DNA of 37,015 bases from Deltaproteobacteria bacterium (GTDB lineage Bacteria; Desulfobacterota; Desulfobacteria; Desulfobacterales; Magnetomoraceae), in contig PEAL01000011.1 in assembly GCA_002753725.1 (NCBI GenBank), forward strand, positions 1 through 37,015, read 5' to 3'. Position numbers and translations under genes: made by a program. Of this stretch, positions 1-8,739 are shown piece by piece; position 1 is the first letter of the stretch; every line of letters starts with the position of its first letter. The notes under the pieces are model-generated. The model made no database searches. It saw nothing but the letters and a program-made list of their open reading frames with translations, and was not told the DNA's origin.

Positions 1-1
1 T

Positions 2-679
2 GTGGACGTCTGGAAACCGGCAAAGAAAAATCAGAGAATCGGACGCATTGACCGTTTGGGGCAAAAACGGGACCATTTGACAGTGGTTACCTTTATCACT
101 CAACATTCAATTGAAACTCGCATTGCCAGCGGGCTTTTACTCAAACAGGAATTGTTTGATGGTGTGCTTCGGGCGAACAGTGATTTGGATGAAGTTGATT
201 TTTCCAGTAAAAACAGATCCCAATTTCTAAAAGAACTGGAAAATGCTATCATGGGATTTACTGAAATGCCTGATGAAAACGAAACGTCTGATCAACCGGT
301 TGATGAGTCTGCAATACCTGATGAAACCGATGATGACAGCCTGATCGATCTGACAGATACAGATAGTGAAACAAATATTGAAAGCCAAAAGGACGATCAT
401 GTATCCAATCCGCCCATAGATCAGCAACCTGTAAGCAAAGATGAGGTTAATGATGAAACAGACGCATCTGTAAAAGAAACCAAACCTGCTGCTGTAAGTG
501 AAAATTCTCCGGCTCAGCTTGAATCTGTTATGAATCAGGGAATCAGTTTTCTTTCTGGCCTTATGCAAATGGCTACTGGACAGTCCATAGGTTTGTCGGA
601 TAAAGCCATTGAAATCAATCGAGAAACAGGTGAGGTAGTCATGCGATTTAAACTTCCCATTGGAAAAGATGCTCAATGA
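2..679 (+). CDS. SNF2/DEAD-box-type helicase, C-terminal fragment (5' truncated by window)
   Basis: Open at the window edge. Motif VI-like 'QRIGRIDRLGQKRDHLTVVTFITQHSIETRI', then an acidic low-complexity tail. The real start lies outside the window. Confidence 0.85.
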   Translation: MDVWKPAKKNQRIGRIDRLGQKRDHLTVVTFITQHSIETRIASGLLLKQELFDGVLRANSDLDEVDFSSKNRSQFLKELENAIMGFTEMPDENETSDQPVDESAIPDETDDDSLIDLTDTDSETNIESQKDDHVSNPPIDQQPVSKDEVNDETDASVKETKPAAVSENSPAQLESVMNQGISFLSGLMQMATGQSIGLSDKAIEINRETGEVVMRFKLPIGKDAQ

Positions 680-2100
680 TATCAAAATCTTTTTCTCTGT
701 CAGCGCCCTTTAAAATAATGTTTATCAAACCCAGGGTGAATACGCCTGTTTCTGTACTGGATATTCCCCTGGGTATACTGTCTTTGTCTGCTTATATAAA
801 AAAATATTCTTCTTTCCCAGTTCAAACCCACTGTCTGGATCTTCGCTTGACCCAAAATTCGAAAATTTTGACACAAAAAATAGATACCATTCAACCCCAT
901 TTAATTGGTATCAGTCTGATGGATTGTGAAAGCAATTTTTTAAACGATTATCAAACAGTTTTGGAAAAATACCACAAAACCATTTCATTGGTTGCTGGTG
1001 GCCCCTATGCCACTGGACATTATGAAACAATTATCCGCACCACATGCATTTCGTTGGTTATTGTTGGAGAAGGTGAGCGCAGTTTTTTGGGATTGGTTCA
1101 GCGACTCGTCTGTGGGCAATCACTGAATGATTTGCAAGGGCTGGCCTGGCGTTCAAAGGAAGGAACTGCAATATTTAATGGAAAGGCACCCTATATTGAA
1201 AACCTGGATGATATCCCCATCCCGGATTATGACTTGATTCCTCTTGACAAATATCAGGGCTATCATCCCAATATGAATGGCGTTTTGGCTGAACATCGGT
1301 ATATACCGGTGATGAGTTCTCGTGCCTGTCCCTTTCGCTGTATATTTTGTCATAACATGTTTGGGAAAAAAGTAAGACCTCGAAGTGTTGACCACTTTAT
1401 AAAAGAAATCAAACTATTACGCTATCAGTACAATATTCGGGAATTTCATATTATTGATGACTATTTTAATTTCGATCGTAAACGCATGCATGCCATTCTG
1501 GATCAGATCATTCAGGATAACGTGACTATTCGAATTGCTTTCCCCAACGCTTTGCGAGGAGACCAATTGTGTTATGAAGATATTTTAAGACTCAAGCAAG
1601 CAGGTACGTATATGATCAATTTTGCTGTTGAAACCGGTTCAAAACGCCTGCAAAAAAAGACTGGAAAACATTTAAACCTTGATGTGATTCTTCAAAATAT
1701 TGCCATCGCCAAAAAAATGGGCATCATCACGCGTGGCTATTTTATGCTTGGGTTTCCCTCTGAAACACGTTCAGAACTTCAAGAAACCATTGATTTAGCA
1801 TGTAACTCAGATTTATCAATGGTTTCCTTTTTCACAGTAATTCCTTTCAAAGGGACCCCCTTATATGAGTGGTCATGTTCAGCATATCCGCAAATGAAAG
1901 CATCACAAGAGGCTGATTTTTGGTCTTCAGGAGAATTGTATAGTAGCGCAACAGGACTTTCATTAAAACGCATTAAAAAATTGGCAACCATCCGGTTTTA
2001 TTCTTTTCAACGTCTGGTGAGGTTAATGAAAAATGCACCTCGGAAAATATATTTTTTTGCACGATTTGCGCATTCTGCCATTTCGATATTACGTTCATAA
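676..2100 (+). CDS. B12-binding domain radical SAM protein (paralog 1)
   Basis: N-terminal 'IKPRVNTPVSVLDIPLGILSLSAYIKK' B12-binding-like region; CxxxCxxC in 'SRACPFRCIFCHN'; ATGA overlap with the upstream gene. Confidence 0.9.
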   Translation: MISKSFSLSAPFKIMFIKPRVNTPVSVLDIPLGILSLSAYIKKYSSFPVQTHCLDLRLTQNSKILTQKIDTIQPHLIGISLMDCESNFLNDYQTVLEKYHKTISLVAGGPYATGHYETIIRTTCISLVIVGEGERSFLGLVQRLVCGQSLNDLQGLAWRSKEGTAIFNGKAPYIENLDDIPIPDYDLIPLDKYQGYHPNMNGVLAEHRYIPVMSSRACPFRCIFCHNMFGKKVRPRSVDHFIKEIKLLRYQYNIREFHIIDDYFNFDRKRMHAILDQIIQDNVTIRIAFPNALRGDQLCYEDILRLKQAGTYMINFAVETGSKRLQKKTGKHLNLDVILQNIAIAKKMGIITRGYFMLGFPSETRSELQETIDLACNSDLSMVSFFTVIPFKGTPLYEWSCSAYPQMKASQEADFWSSGELYSSATGLSLKRIKKLATIRFYSFQRLVRLMKNAPRKIYFFARFAHSAISILRS

Positions 2101-2112
2101 CGCAGCCAACGT

Positions 2113-2149
2113 TTTTTTGAACCATCAGAGGGCTCGACCATTCAAAAAA
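2113..2149. terminator. Possible bidirectional AT-rich stem-loop between convergent genes
   Basis: Perfect 9-bp inverted repeat TTTTTTGAA (2113-2121) / TTCAAAAAA (2141-2149), lying between the two convergent stop codons. Confidence 0.35.
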
Positions 2150-2162
2150 TTTATCTACATTA

Positions 2163-4235
2163 TTACTTCTCTTTTGATTTCAAGGGTTCTGATATAATAA
2201 CAGATTCCACTTTATCTTCTTCATCAACTTTATAAATTTCCTGTATGACAACTTTGTTTTCATCATCTTTCATTTCATGTTTCGTATGAACACCGATAAT
2301 GAGTGTTCCCCGGTAAACGTTACCGGTTACTTTGATTGGCGCAATCTGACGATCACTAAGAATGTGTTCATTGACTTCGTCAAGTTTCTTTTGCACTTCA
2401 GCGATTTCAGCCTCAATTTGTGGCAAGACGCCCATATCTTTTTCAAGGGTTTCACGTTCTTTTTTTAGATTGGCCAGATTTTCTTTGGCAGCTTGAAATT
2501 TGCTTTCAATCTCTTTGATCATGACGATGGTTTTTTTCAGTTCTTTCTTATCCCCTTTCTTTTTCACTGCTTCTAATTTTTGGGCCAATGCAGGTCGTAA
2601 AGCTTCGGTTTTTTCTACTGAAACCTGAAGGGGATCGATTTTAGCGATAACTTGTTCAAGTCTGGCAATGACATCATCTTTGGGTTTATTTTCTTCTTTG
2701 GCTTTTTCAAGATCTTTTTTCTTTGCAGCTATTTCTGCCTCATATAGTTTGGCTTGTTTTAACAGGGAAGGGTCAATACCGATGGTCAACGTAGATTCCG
2801 GAGATGTATGGGAACCGATATCCCGAGTTCTAATCCCTTGATAGGCACAGACCTCTGAATTTAAAATTTTTCCTTTTTCAACAATACATTCGCCACTGGT
2901 ATTGATTTTTGAATCAATAATGCCACCTGGTGCTGATACATTTGAAAAACAATCAATGGTTGCACCTTTGATAAATTTAGCTTCAAGCTTCCCTTTGCAT
3001 TGAATTTTTGTTCCAATCACACCACCACCAACAATAATATCACCATCAACATCAAGACTCGCTTTCATGATTTCTTTTGCGGTCAATGTCGCACAGTTGA
3101 CTTTAAACCCGCTTTCAACCGTTCCATCAACAACCACAGGGCCTCTAAATTTAACATTACCGGTTTTCAGGTTGACACCGCCTTTAATAAAATATTCCGG
3201 AACCACAATAACTTTTTCCTGGTTTCGCTCTACCAGTAACATGGGCATACCATTAATTTTTGCGTTTGCCAGACGTTTATCATAGGATTGTTCAACACCT
3301 TCACCACATCTCAATGTGGCTTGCTTCGCTTTTTTCGGTTTGATCTGTTTTCCATAAACATCCATGCCTTGAACACCTGGAATACCAGGGGTTCGTTCTG
3401 CAATCAGATCGCCTTTAACGACGTAAGGCATTTCTCCCCGATCTTTAAAATCAATACGTTCTTTTGAGTCGCCTTCTTCTTCAACAGGGATACGTTTCAA
3501 AGGGTCAACATCAAATAAATAGTTGACCTCTCCATGCTGTGGTTCTACAGGAGTCTTACCTTCAGCAATTTTCCAGGGGCGGTTGTGCAATAATTTTTTC
3601 TTTAGATAATTTTTGATTTTATCTTCACTGACAACACCAAAAATGATCTTCTTTTCCGCCAGAAAATAATGAATATCTTTATAAGTAGTGTCTCTTTCCA
3701 ATGGTTTTTTCACCACCAGGTGAGCATCAAGAGAATCCTCCGATACAACGATATCCAACGATTCCATCAATGTATCAGGATCTAAAGGACGATAACTACG
3801 ATCATATTCCAGCATTGTTTTTTTCTCTTGAGGAGGTTCTGGTGGTGCTTCTGGTGGTGGGGGTGTTTCTGCAGCTGGTGACTCCTCAGCTGGTGCTTCC
3901 TCAGCATCATTAGTAGCGGCGTCAACATCAGTGGTACTGGCATCAACGACAGCATCCGTTGAACTGGATTCATCATTGGTTGTTGCTTTGGATTCTTCTG
4001 GTTCAGAGGATTCGGGAAGTTCTTGAGTGCCTGGTTTTTCAATGGGTTTTGTTTTTTTCAAGGGCTCTTTTGGAGCGGCTTTTATTGGTTCTTTTTTGGT
4101 TGGGCTATCGGATTCAAATTGAATCTTGAATTTCTGACCACATTTTTTACAGGTGGCTGTTTTTCCTTCTTTTGTTTCAGGAATACGATAGGATTGTTGA
4201 CATTTTGGACATTTTGTTGCTTTTACATTACTCAT
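2163..4235 (-). CDS. DUF342 / FapA-like protein with N-terminal zinc ribbon
   Basis: Starts 'MSNVKATKCPKCQQSYRIPETKEGKTATCKKCGQKFKI' (MJ0042-type zinc ribbon), then Pro/Glu-rich linker, FapA-like core (VPEYFIKGGVNLKTGNVKFRGPVVVDGTVESGFKV) and coiled coil. The ORF track starts at 4262; the internal Met at 4235 fits better. Confidence 0.8.
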   Translation of the reverse strand: MSNVKATKCPKCQQSYRIPETKEGKTATCKKCGQKFKIQFESDSPTKKEPIKAAPKEPLKKTKPIEKPGTQELPESSEPEESKATTNDESSSTDAVVDASTTDVDAATNDAEEAPAEESPAAETPPPPEAPPEPPQEKKTMLEYDRSYRPLDPDTLMESLDIVVSEDSLDAHLVVKKPLERDTTYKDIHYFLAEKKIIFGVVSEDKIKNYLKKKLLHNRPWKIAEGKTPVEPQHGEVNYLFDVDPLKRIPVEEEGDSKERIDFKDRGEMPYVVKGDLIAERTPGIPGVQGMDVYGKQIKPKKAKQATLRCGEGVEQSYDKRLANAKINGMPMLLVERNQEKVIVVPEYFIKGGVNLKTGNVKFRGPVVVDGTVESGFKVNCATLTAKEIMKASLDVDGDIIVGGGVIGTKIQCKGKLEAKFIKGATIDCFSNVSAPGGIIDSKINTSGECIVEKGKILNSEVCAYQGIRTRDIGSHTSPESTLTIGIDPSLLKQAKLYEAEIAAKKKDLEKAKEENKPKDDVIARLEQVIAKIDPLQVSVEKTEALRPALAQKLEAVKKKGDKKELKKTIVMIKEIESKFQAAKENLANLKKERETLEKDMGVLPQIEAEIAEVQKKLDEVNEHILSDRQIAPIKVTGNVYRGTLIIGVHTKHEMKDDENKVVIQEIYKVDEEDKVESVIISEPLKSKEK

Positions 4236-4352
4236 AAAAGTTTCCCTTTCTTCTGATTCCAAAGTTCCATAGAAAAAATTTTTGTTATAAATGTATCAAT
4301 TTTTTTTCTTGAATTCAAGGAATATTAAAGATTTGACAAATAAATATTGTTT

Positions 4353-4368
4353 AGGAATGCTCGAAAAA
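4353..4368 (+). repeat. Dispersed motif copy 1 (left border of HepT/MntA cassette)
   Basis: AGGAATGCTCGAAAAA, within TTAGGAATGCTCGAAAAATAAA. Confidence 0.75.
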
Positions 4369-4529
4369 TAAATATACTCTAAATTGCCACCAGCAGATGC
4401 CCTTGATCTTGATAGCACTGGCTGTCGGTAATCTTTCAGGATCGATAGATTGCCAACAATGGAATGAGAATTAACATGATATAAAAGCATTTGCGTGTTG
4501 TCATTGTTTTGCCTCTGTATTGAATGTTA

Positions 4530-4934
4530 TCAATTCGATTCTTTTTGCTGAAAATATCGCTCACAAAATTCTTCAACTTCTTTTTTAAGTCGATCAAATG
4601 TTCCCAGGCGTTTTTTGAAAATCCCATATATGACTTCAGGATCAATTTTATCGTAATTATGTACAATTTTATTTCTAAATTTAGCCATTGGTTGATATTC
4701 TTGTAAAGATTCAAGCGGAATAATGCCATTTTCTGCCAAAACAGCAAATGCATCGGCATATGAAGAGGGTTGACGAAATTTCATTTCCGAAATAATATGA
4801 TGTACAATATCCAGGCAACTTTCAATAGCGATATGTAAGGTACGTTCGATAAAACGTTGTGAACGAATATCTGTTACGAATTGGTCATATGTTATGTCAT
4901 GGGCATTTTTTAAATCAATTACATAACTCTCCAT
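4530..4934 (-). CDS. hepT: HepT-like ribonuclease toxin (DUF86)
   Basis: RX4HXY motif 'RNKIVHNY'; adjacent to an MntA-type nucleotidyltransferase. Confidence 0.87.
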   Translation of the reverse strand: MESYVIDLKNAHDITYDQFVTDIRSQRFIERTLHIAIESCLDIVHHIISEMKFRQPSSYADAFAVLAENGIIPLESLQEYQPMAKFRNKIVHNYDKIDPEVIYGIFKKRLGTFDRLKKEVEEFCERYFQQKESN

Positions 4935-4959
4935 ATTGATTAATAAAGTTTAAATGATA

Positions 4960-5382
4960 TCACTTTGTATCATAATGCTTCCTTAATTGAATTTGCTTTT
5001 CCAGCAAATATTTTGCATCCAGATAATGTCGAAAGGATTGTAATTCAAGCTGTGAACGTTTTATAGGATCACTTTCATATAGTCGGATGCCTGTTTTCAA
5101 GACTTCATGCTGAACAATAGGGGAAACCTTCTGCATCACCAAAATTTCAGTTTCTTTTTTACATTTTTGTTCCAAAAACACTGCAAATTCAAGATCATTC
5201 ATAATTTTATATGTTTTGGTGTCAATAAAAATTGCAATATCAATGTCACTGTTTGCTGTTGCTGTCCCCTTTGCATATGAACCAAATAGGTATAACACAT
5301 GAATCCAGGCAAAATCTCGTTTAATGATCATTTTTTGCTGTTGAAAAATTGAAACAACTTGTTTGATATTTAATGCATTCAT
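4960..5382 (-). CDS. mntA: MntA-like minimal nucleotidyltransferase antitoxin
   Basis: GSX10DXD motif 'GSYAKGTATANSDID'; 25 nt upstream of hepT on the same strand; AGGAA ribosome-binding site. Confidence 0.87.
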   Translation of the reverse strand: MNALNIKQVVSIFQQQKMIIKRDFAWIHVLYLFGSYAKGTATANSDIDIAIFIDTKTYKIMNDLEFAVFLEQKCKKETEILVMQKVSPIVQHEVLKTGIRLYESDPIKRSQLELQSFRHYLDAKYLLEKQIQLRKHYDTK

Positions 5383-5427
5383 ATGTTATTCCTATCAAAA
5401 TGACTATTATTTTCTTTTAAAAGCAGA

Positions 5428-5443
5428 TCGATTGCGCAATCGA
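5428..5443. promoter_or_regulatory. 16-bp perfect palindrome upstream of mntA (operator candidate)
   Basis: TCGATTGCGCAATCGA, about 45 bp upstream of the mntA start. Confidence 0.45.
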
Positions 5444-5483
5444 CATCTTCACATATTTTGGCAATATTGCAACAATCATAAAA

Positions 5484-5498
5484 TCGAGCATTCCTTAG
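5484..5498 (-). repeat. Dispersed motif copy 2 (right border of HepT/MntA cassette)
   Basis: TCGAGCATTCCTTAG; reverse complement CTAAGGAATGCTCGA. Confidence 0.65.
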
Positions 5499-5674
5499 TA
5501 ATACGAGATATCGTGCTAAGGCAATTAAATAAAGTTCCTAATATAATATGAGCTTCGCATTTCTGTCATCGAGGCCTCTCTGGAGGATCTTAAGTAAAAA
5601 TATTTTGGCATATTAATTGCTTACATCAAACTGTTTGGTTTGTAACTTTCAAAAAATAAATATACCCTAAAATT

Positions 5675-7150
5675 GTGAGTGCCATTTTAAACATGTCTCT
5701 TGCAATGTTTAAGTATCCATTGAATATAGGTTTTCAATATCCTTCCATGTCAACCCCATTTAAAATATTGCTCATTAAACCCCATGTGGTCATACCCAAC
5801 CAATCCATCGATGTTCCTCTAGGAATACTCTCTTTATCGGCCTACTTGAAAAAACACTTTGGAAAACAGGTAATGGTTGATTGCATTGACTTACGCATTC
5901 ATAAAAAACCTGTATATGCTCTTCAATCCATGCTCAACAAGAAAAAGTATAATCTTGTAGGACTCAGCATGTTATCTTTTGAACATCACTTTTTAAATAA
6001 GGCTTTACCGATGATTCGACAGCATGCTAAAGCAGCACGGATTATCATTGGCGGTCCATATGCAACAGCACAATATGCTCATGCTTTGAGTCATCCACAG
6101 ATTTGTTGTGTGGTATTGGGTGAAGGTGAAAAAATAATCTGTCATCTGGTTGAACACTGGATACAAGACAGAGATATTTTTGATATCAAGGGAATTGCTT
6201 ACAAGCAAGGGGAAACAATTATCTGTAATCAACGGGAAGACTATATTCATGACCTGGACAAGTTACCCTTTCCCGAATATAATCAGATGGATCTGTCTCC
6301 TTATTGGAGGAATCATCATCAAATGAATGTCATTCTTGCAGAATCACGGTATATGCCTGTTATGAGTTCCAGAGCATGCCCTTTTCATTGTATCTATTGT
6401 CATAATATTTTTGGTAAAATTTTTCGGAAAAAAAGTCCCCGAAGATTTGTGGATGAACTTAAACTGTTGTATTTTCAGCATGGTGTTCGAGAGTTTCATA
6501 TCATTGATGATGCCTTTAATGTTGATCGAAAACGTCTGCATGAGATTCTTCATTTGATTATCAGAAGTGGCATGAACGTTCGGTTAGCCTTTCCCAACGC
6601 CCTACGCGGAGATGGTCTTGAAAAAGAAGACATTGATTTATTAAAAGATGCTGGCGCTTATATGCTGACACTGGCGGTTGAGTCCGCATCAGAAAGAATT
6701 CAACGGCTCATGCAAAAACATTTGAACATTGCAAAAGTCATGGACAATATCCACTATGCATCATCAATCGGTCTGATCACCAATGGCTACTTTATGCTGG
6801 GCTTTCCCACTGAAACCCTGGATGAACTTAAACAAACCATTGATCTGGCCATACATTCTCATTTGGATATGGTTTCTTTTCATGTGGTGGTTCCATTTCC
6901 AGGTACGCCATTGTATCAAATGGCCATAAAAATTTTGCCATCATACTGTCCAGATACTTCAGGCCGATATCTTGGAAGCAAGTCCTTTTATGAATCTGTA
7001 ACAGGCATCAATGTCTTACGATATCAACAGCAGGCCTATTTAAGATTTTACCATCCACGCCGACTGTTGCATCTTTTCAACAAAGTCCCCCGAAAAGCAT
7101 ATTTTCTGGAAAGATTTTTCTGGGCGGGTCTTGGTGTGATAAAAGCATAG
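5675..7150 (+). CDS. B12-binding domain radical SAM protein (paralog 2)
   Basis: 'IKPHVVIPNQSIDVPLGILSLSAYLKK' and 'SSRACPFHCIYCHNIFGK'; close to paralog 1. The start could be 5747 (MSTPFKILLIKP). Confidence 0.9.
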   Translation: MSAILNMSLAMFKYPLNIGFQYPSMSTPFKILLIKPHVVIPNQSIDVPLGILSLSAYLKKHFGKQVMVDCIDLRIHKKPVYALQSMLNKKKYNLVGLSMLSFEHHFLNKALPMIRQHAKAARIIIGGPYATAQYAHALSHPQICCVVLGEGEKIICHLVEHWIQDRDIFDIKGIAYKQGETIICNQREDYIHDLDKLPFPEYNQMDLSPYWRNHHQMNVILAESRYMPVMSSRACPFHCIYCHNIFGKIFRKKSPRRFVDELKLLYFQHGVREFHIIDDAFNVDRKRLHEILHLIIRSGMNVRLAFPNALRGDGLEKEDIDLLKDAGAYMLTLAVESASERIQRLMQKHLNIAKVMDNIHYASSIGLITNGYFMLGFPTETLDELKQTIDLAIHSHLDMVSFHVVVPFPGTPLYQMAIKILPSYCPDTSGRYLGSKSFYESVTGINVLRYQQQAYLRFYHPRRLLHLFNKVPRKAYFLERFFWAGLGVIKA

Positions 7151-7159
7151 GACATAACA

Positions 7160-8572
7160 ATGGGAAACCTTCGACTATTTCTGGCAAATCTTGGCTATCG
7201 GAGGCCACTTCATCCATTGGTGACACCACCGCTTGGATTGATGTATCTTGCTGCGTATCTCAGGGAAAAACAATCCGTTTCAATTAAGCTGTGCAATCAA
7301 AAATTATATCGATATTCTGATAAACAACTTGTTCGTGAAATATCAGCATATCGACCTCACATTATTGGCCTGAGCGCCATGACCCATTCAGCAAATAGTC
7401 TTGAATGGATAACGGCTCAATTACGGGAAGCATTACCCCATTCCTGGATTGTTGTCGGTGGCCCTCATGCGACAGCCTTAGAAAAAAAATTACTATTTCA
7501 CACAAAAGCCCATGTCATTGTTTCGGGAGAAGGTGAAATTGTTTTTGAGAAGATCGTCTCCGCCTATCCTCATCTCAATGATATCGAACAGATCGAAGGC
7601 ATCATAACGCACAATTCAGAGAATACTTCTTTGCTGAAAAAAATGTCCTGTCCATCCATTGCTGACCTGGACACTTTGCCATTACCAGCGTATGATCTTA
7701 TCGATCTTCGAAAATACTGGCGGGAACAATCCATGCCGCCGATTCCACGACGAAAATATCTGACATTGCTGAGCAGTCGTGGTTGTCCATTCAGATGCTC
7801 CTATTGTCATCGTATTTTTGGAAAACAATTCAGACAACATTCTGCTGACCGGATGGTGGATGAAATCGCTTACTATCAGAAAAAATATCATATCGACGAT
7901 TTTGAGTTTGTGGATGATATTTTTAACTTGAACAAATCTTTTGTATTTGATTTTTGTGATGCTTTGCATCGTCGAAATTTAAAAATCAAAATGGCCTTTC
8001 CCAACGGTGTGCGTGGTGACATTTTGACTGCGGATGTTATCCATGCGCTGGCTGACGCAGGAATGTATTTTTGTGCTTTTGCCATAGAGTCTGGATCTTC
8101 CCGCGTGCAGCACCATATGAGAAAAAATTTAAATATTCAACGATGTTTGGAAAACATATGCATTGCTCAAAAACGAGGCGTTTACTGTCATGGTTTTGCT
8201 ATGATGGGATTTCCTGGTGAAACGGCAAAAGAAATGCAAATGACCATCGATGTCATGGCCAACTCATGCCTTCATACAGCATCGTTTTTTACAGTTACGC
8301 CACTGCCCGGATCTGATTTATTTAATCAGGTTCAGAAACAATACCCTGAATTATTGGATACCATCGAATATAAGGAATTCAGTGATGTAACGATCAACCT
8401 ATCTGATGTAGATGATGCCCACTTTTTGCAAGTCAAACGTACTGCTTTGAGACAGGTAATGATGAACCCAAAACGCATCAAACGAATTTTGATTGATTTT
8501 CCACAACCCTATCTATTGCCACTATATTTTCCCGAGTTTATTCGGCGGATGACCCAGGGAATGATCCTTTGA
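7160..8572 (+). CDS. B12-binding domain radical SAM protein (paralog 3, more divergent)
   Basis: 'VTPPLGLMYLAAYLREK'; 'SSRGCPFRCSYCHRIFGKQFR'; 10 nt after paralog 2 with an AGGA ribosome-binding site. Confidence 0.9.
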   Translation: MGNLRLFLANLGYRRPLHPLVTPPLGLMYLAAYLREKQSVSIKLCNQKLYRYSDKQLVREISAYRPHIIGLSAMTHSANSLEWITAQLREALPHSWIVVGGPHATALEKKLLFHTKAHVIVSGEGEIVFEKIVSAYPHLNDIEQIEGIITHNSENTSLLKKMSCPSIADLDTLPLPAYDLIDLRKYWREQSMPPIPRRKYLTLLSSRGCPFRCSYCHRIFGKQFRQHSADRMVDEIAYYQKKYHIDDFEFVDDIFNLNKSFVFDFCDALHRRNLKIKMAFPNGVRGDILTADVIHALADAGMYFCAFAIESGSSRVQHHMRKNLNIQRCLENICIAQKRGVYCHGFAMMGFPGETAKEMQMTIDVMANSCLHTASFFTVTPLPGSDLFNQVQKQYPELLDTIEYKEFSDVTINLSDVDDAHFLQVKRTALRQVMMNPKRIKRILIDFPQPYLLPLYFPEFIRRMTQGMIL

Positions 8573-8739
8573 TAAGCTTGACTCAAATCGTTAAATATAA
8601 TACAATATCGCATTAAAATTATTTTCATCAGGCAATAATCAAGATAACGCAATAGGATTATTGATGAATTAGCTTTTATAGTTACACATTTTCAAGCAGA
8701 CAGATATAATACCAAAACAAGGAAATGGAATGAATCATT

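Larger units (their letters stand above)
4353..5498. mobile_element. Putative transposase-less cassette carrying HepT/MntA, bounded by inverted copies of AGGAATGCTCGA
   Basis: Motif copies 1 (+) and 2 (-) point inward with TTA on both outer sides (TTA|GGAATGCTCGA ... TCGAGCATTCC|TTA). No transposase inside. Mobility is inferred. Confidence 0.4.

Noticed and set aside
3000-4256. Plus-strand and alternate-frame ORFs in the FapA-like gene (3000-3239, 3701-3913, 3782-4042, 4023-4256)
   Set aside because: Low-complexity artefacts of the repeat- and proline-rich coding strand.
4436-4759. 107-aa minus ORF overlapping hepT
   Set aside because: Overlaps hepT out of frame. HepT has the RX4HXY motif and a paired antitoxin; this ORF has neither.
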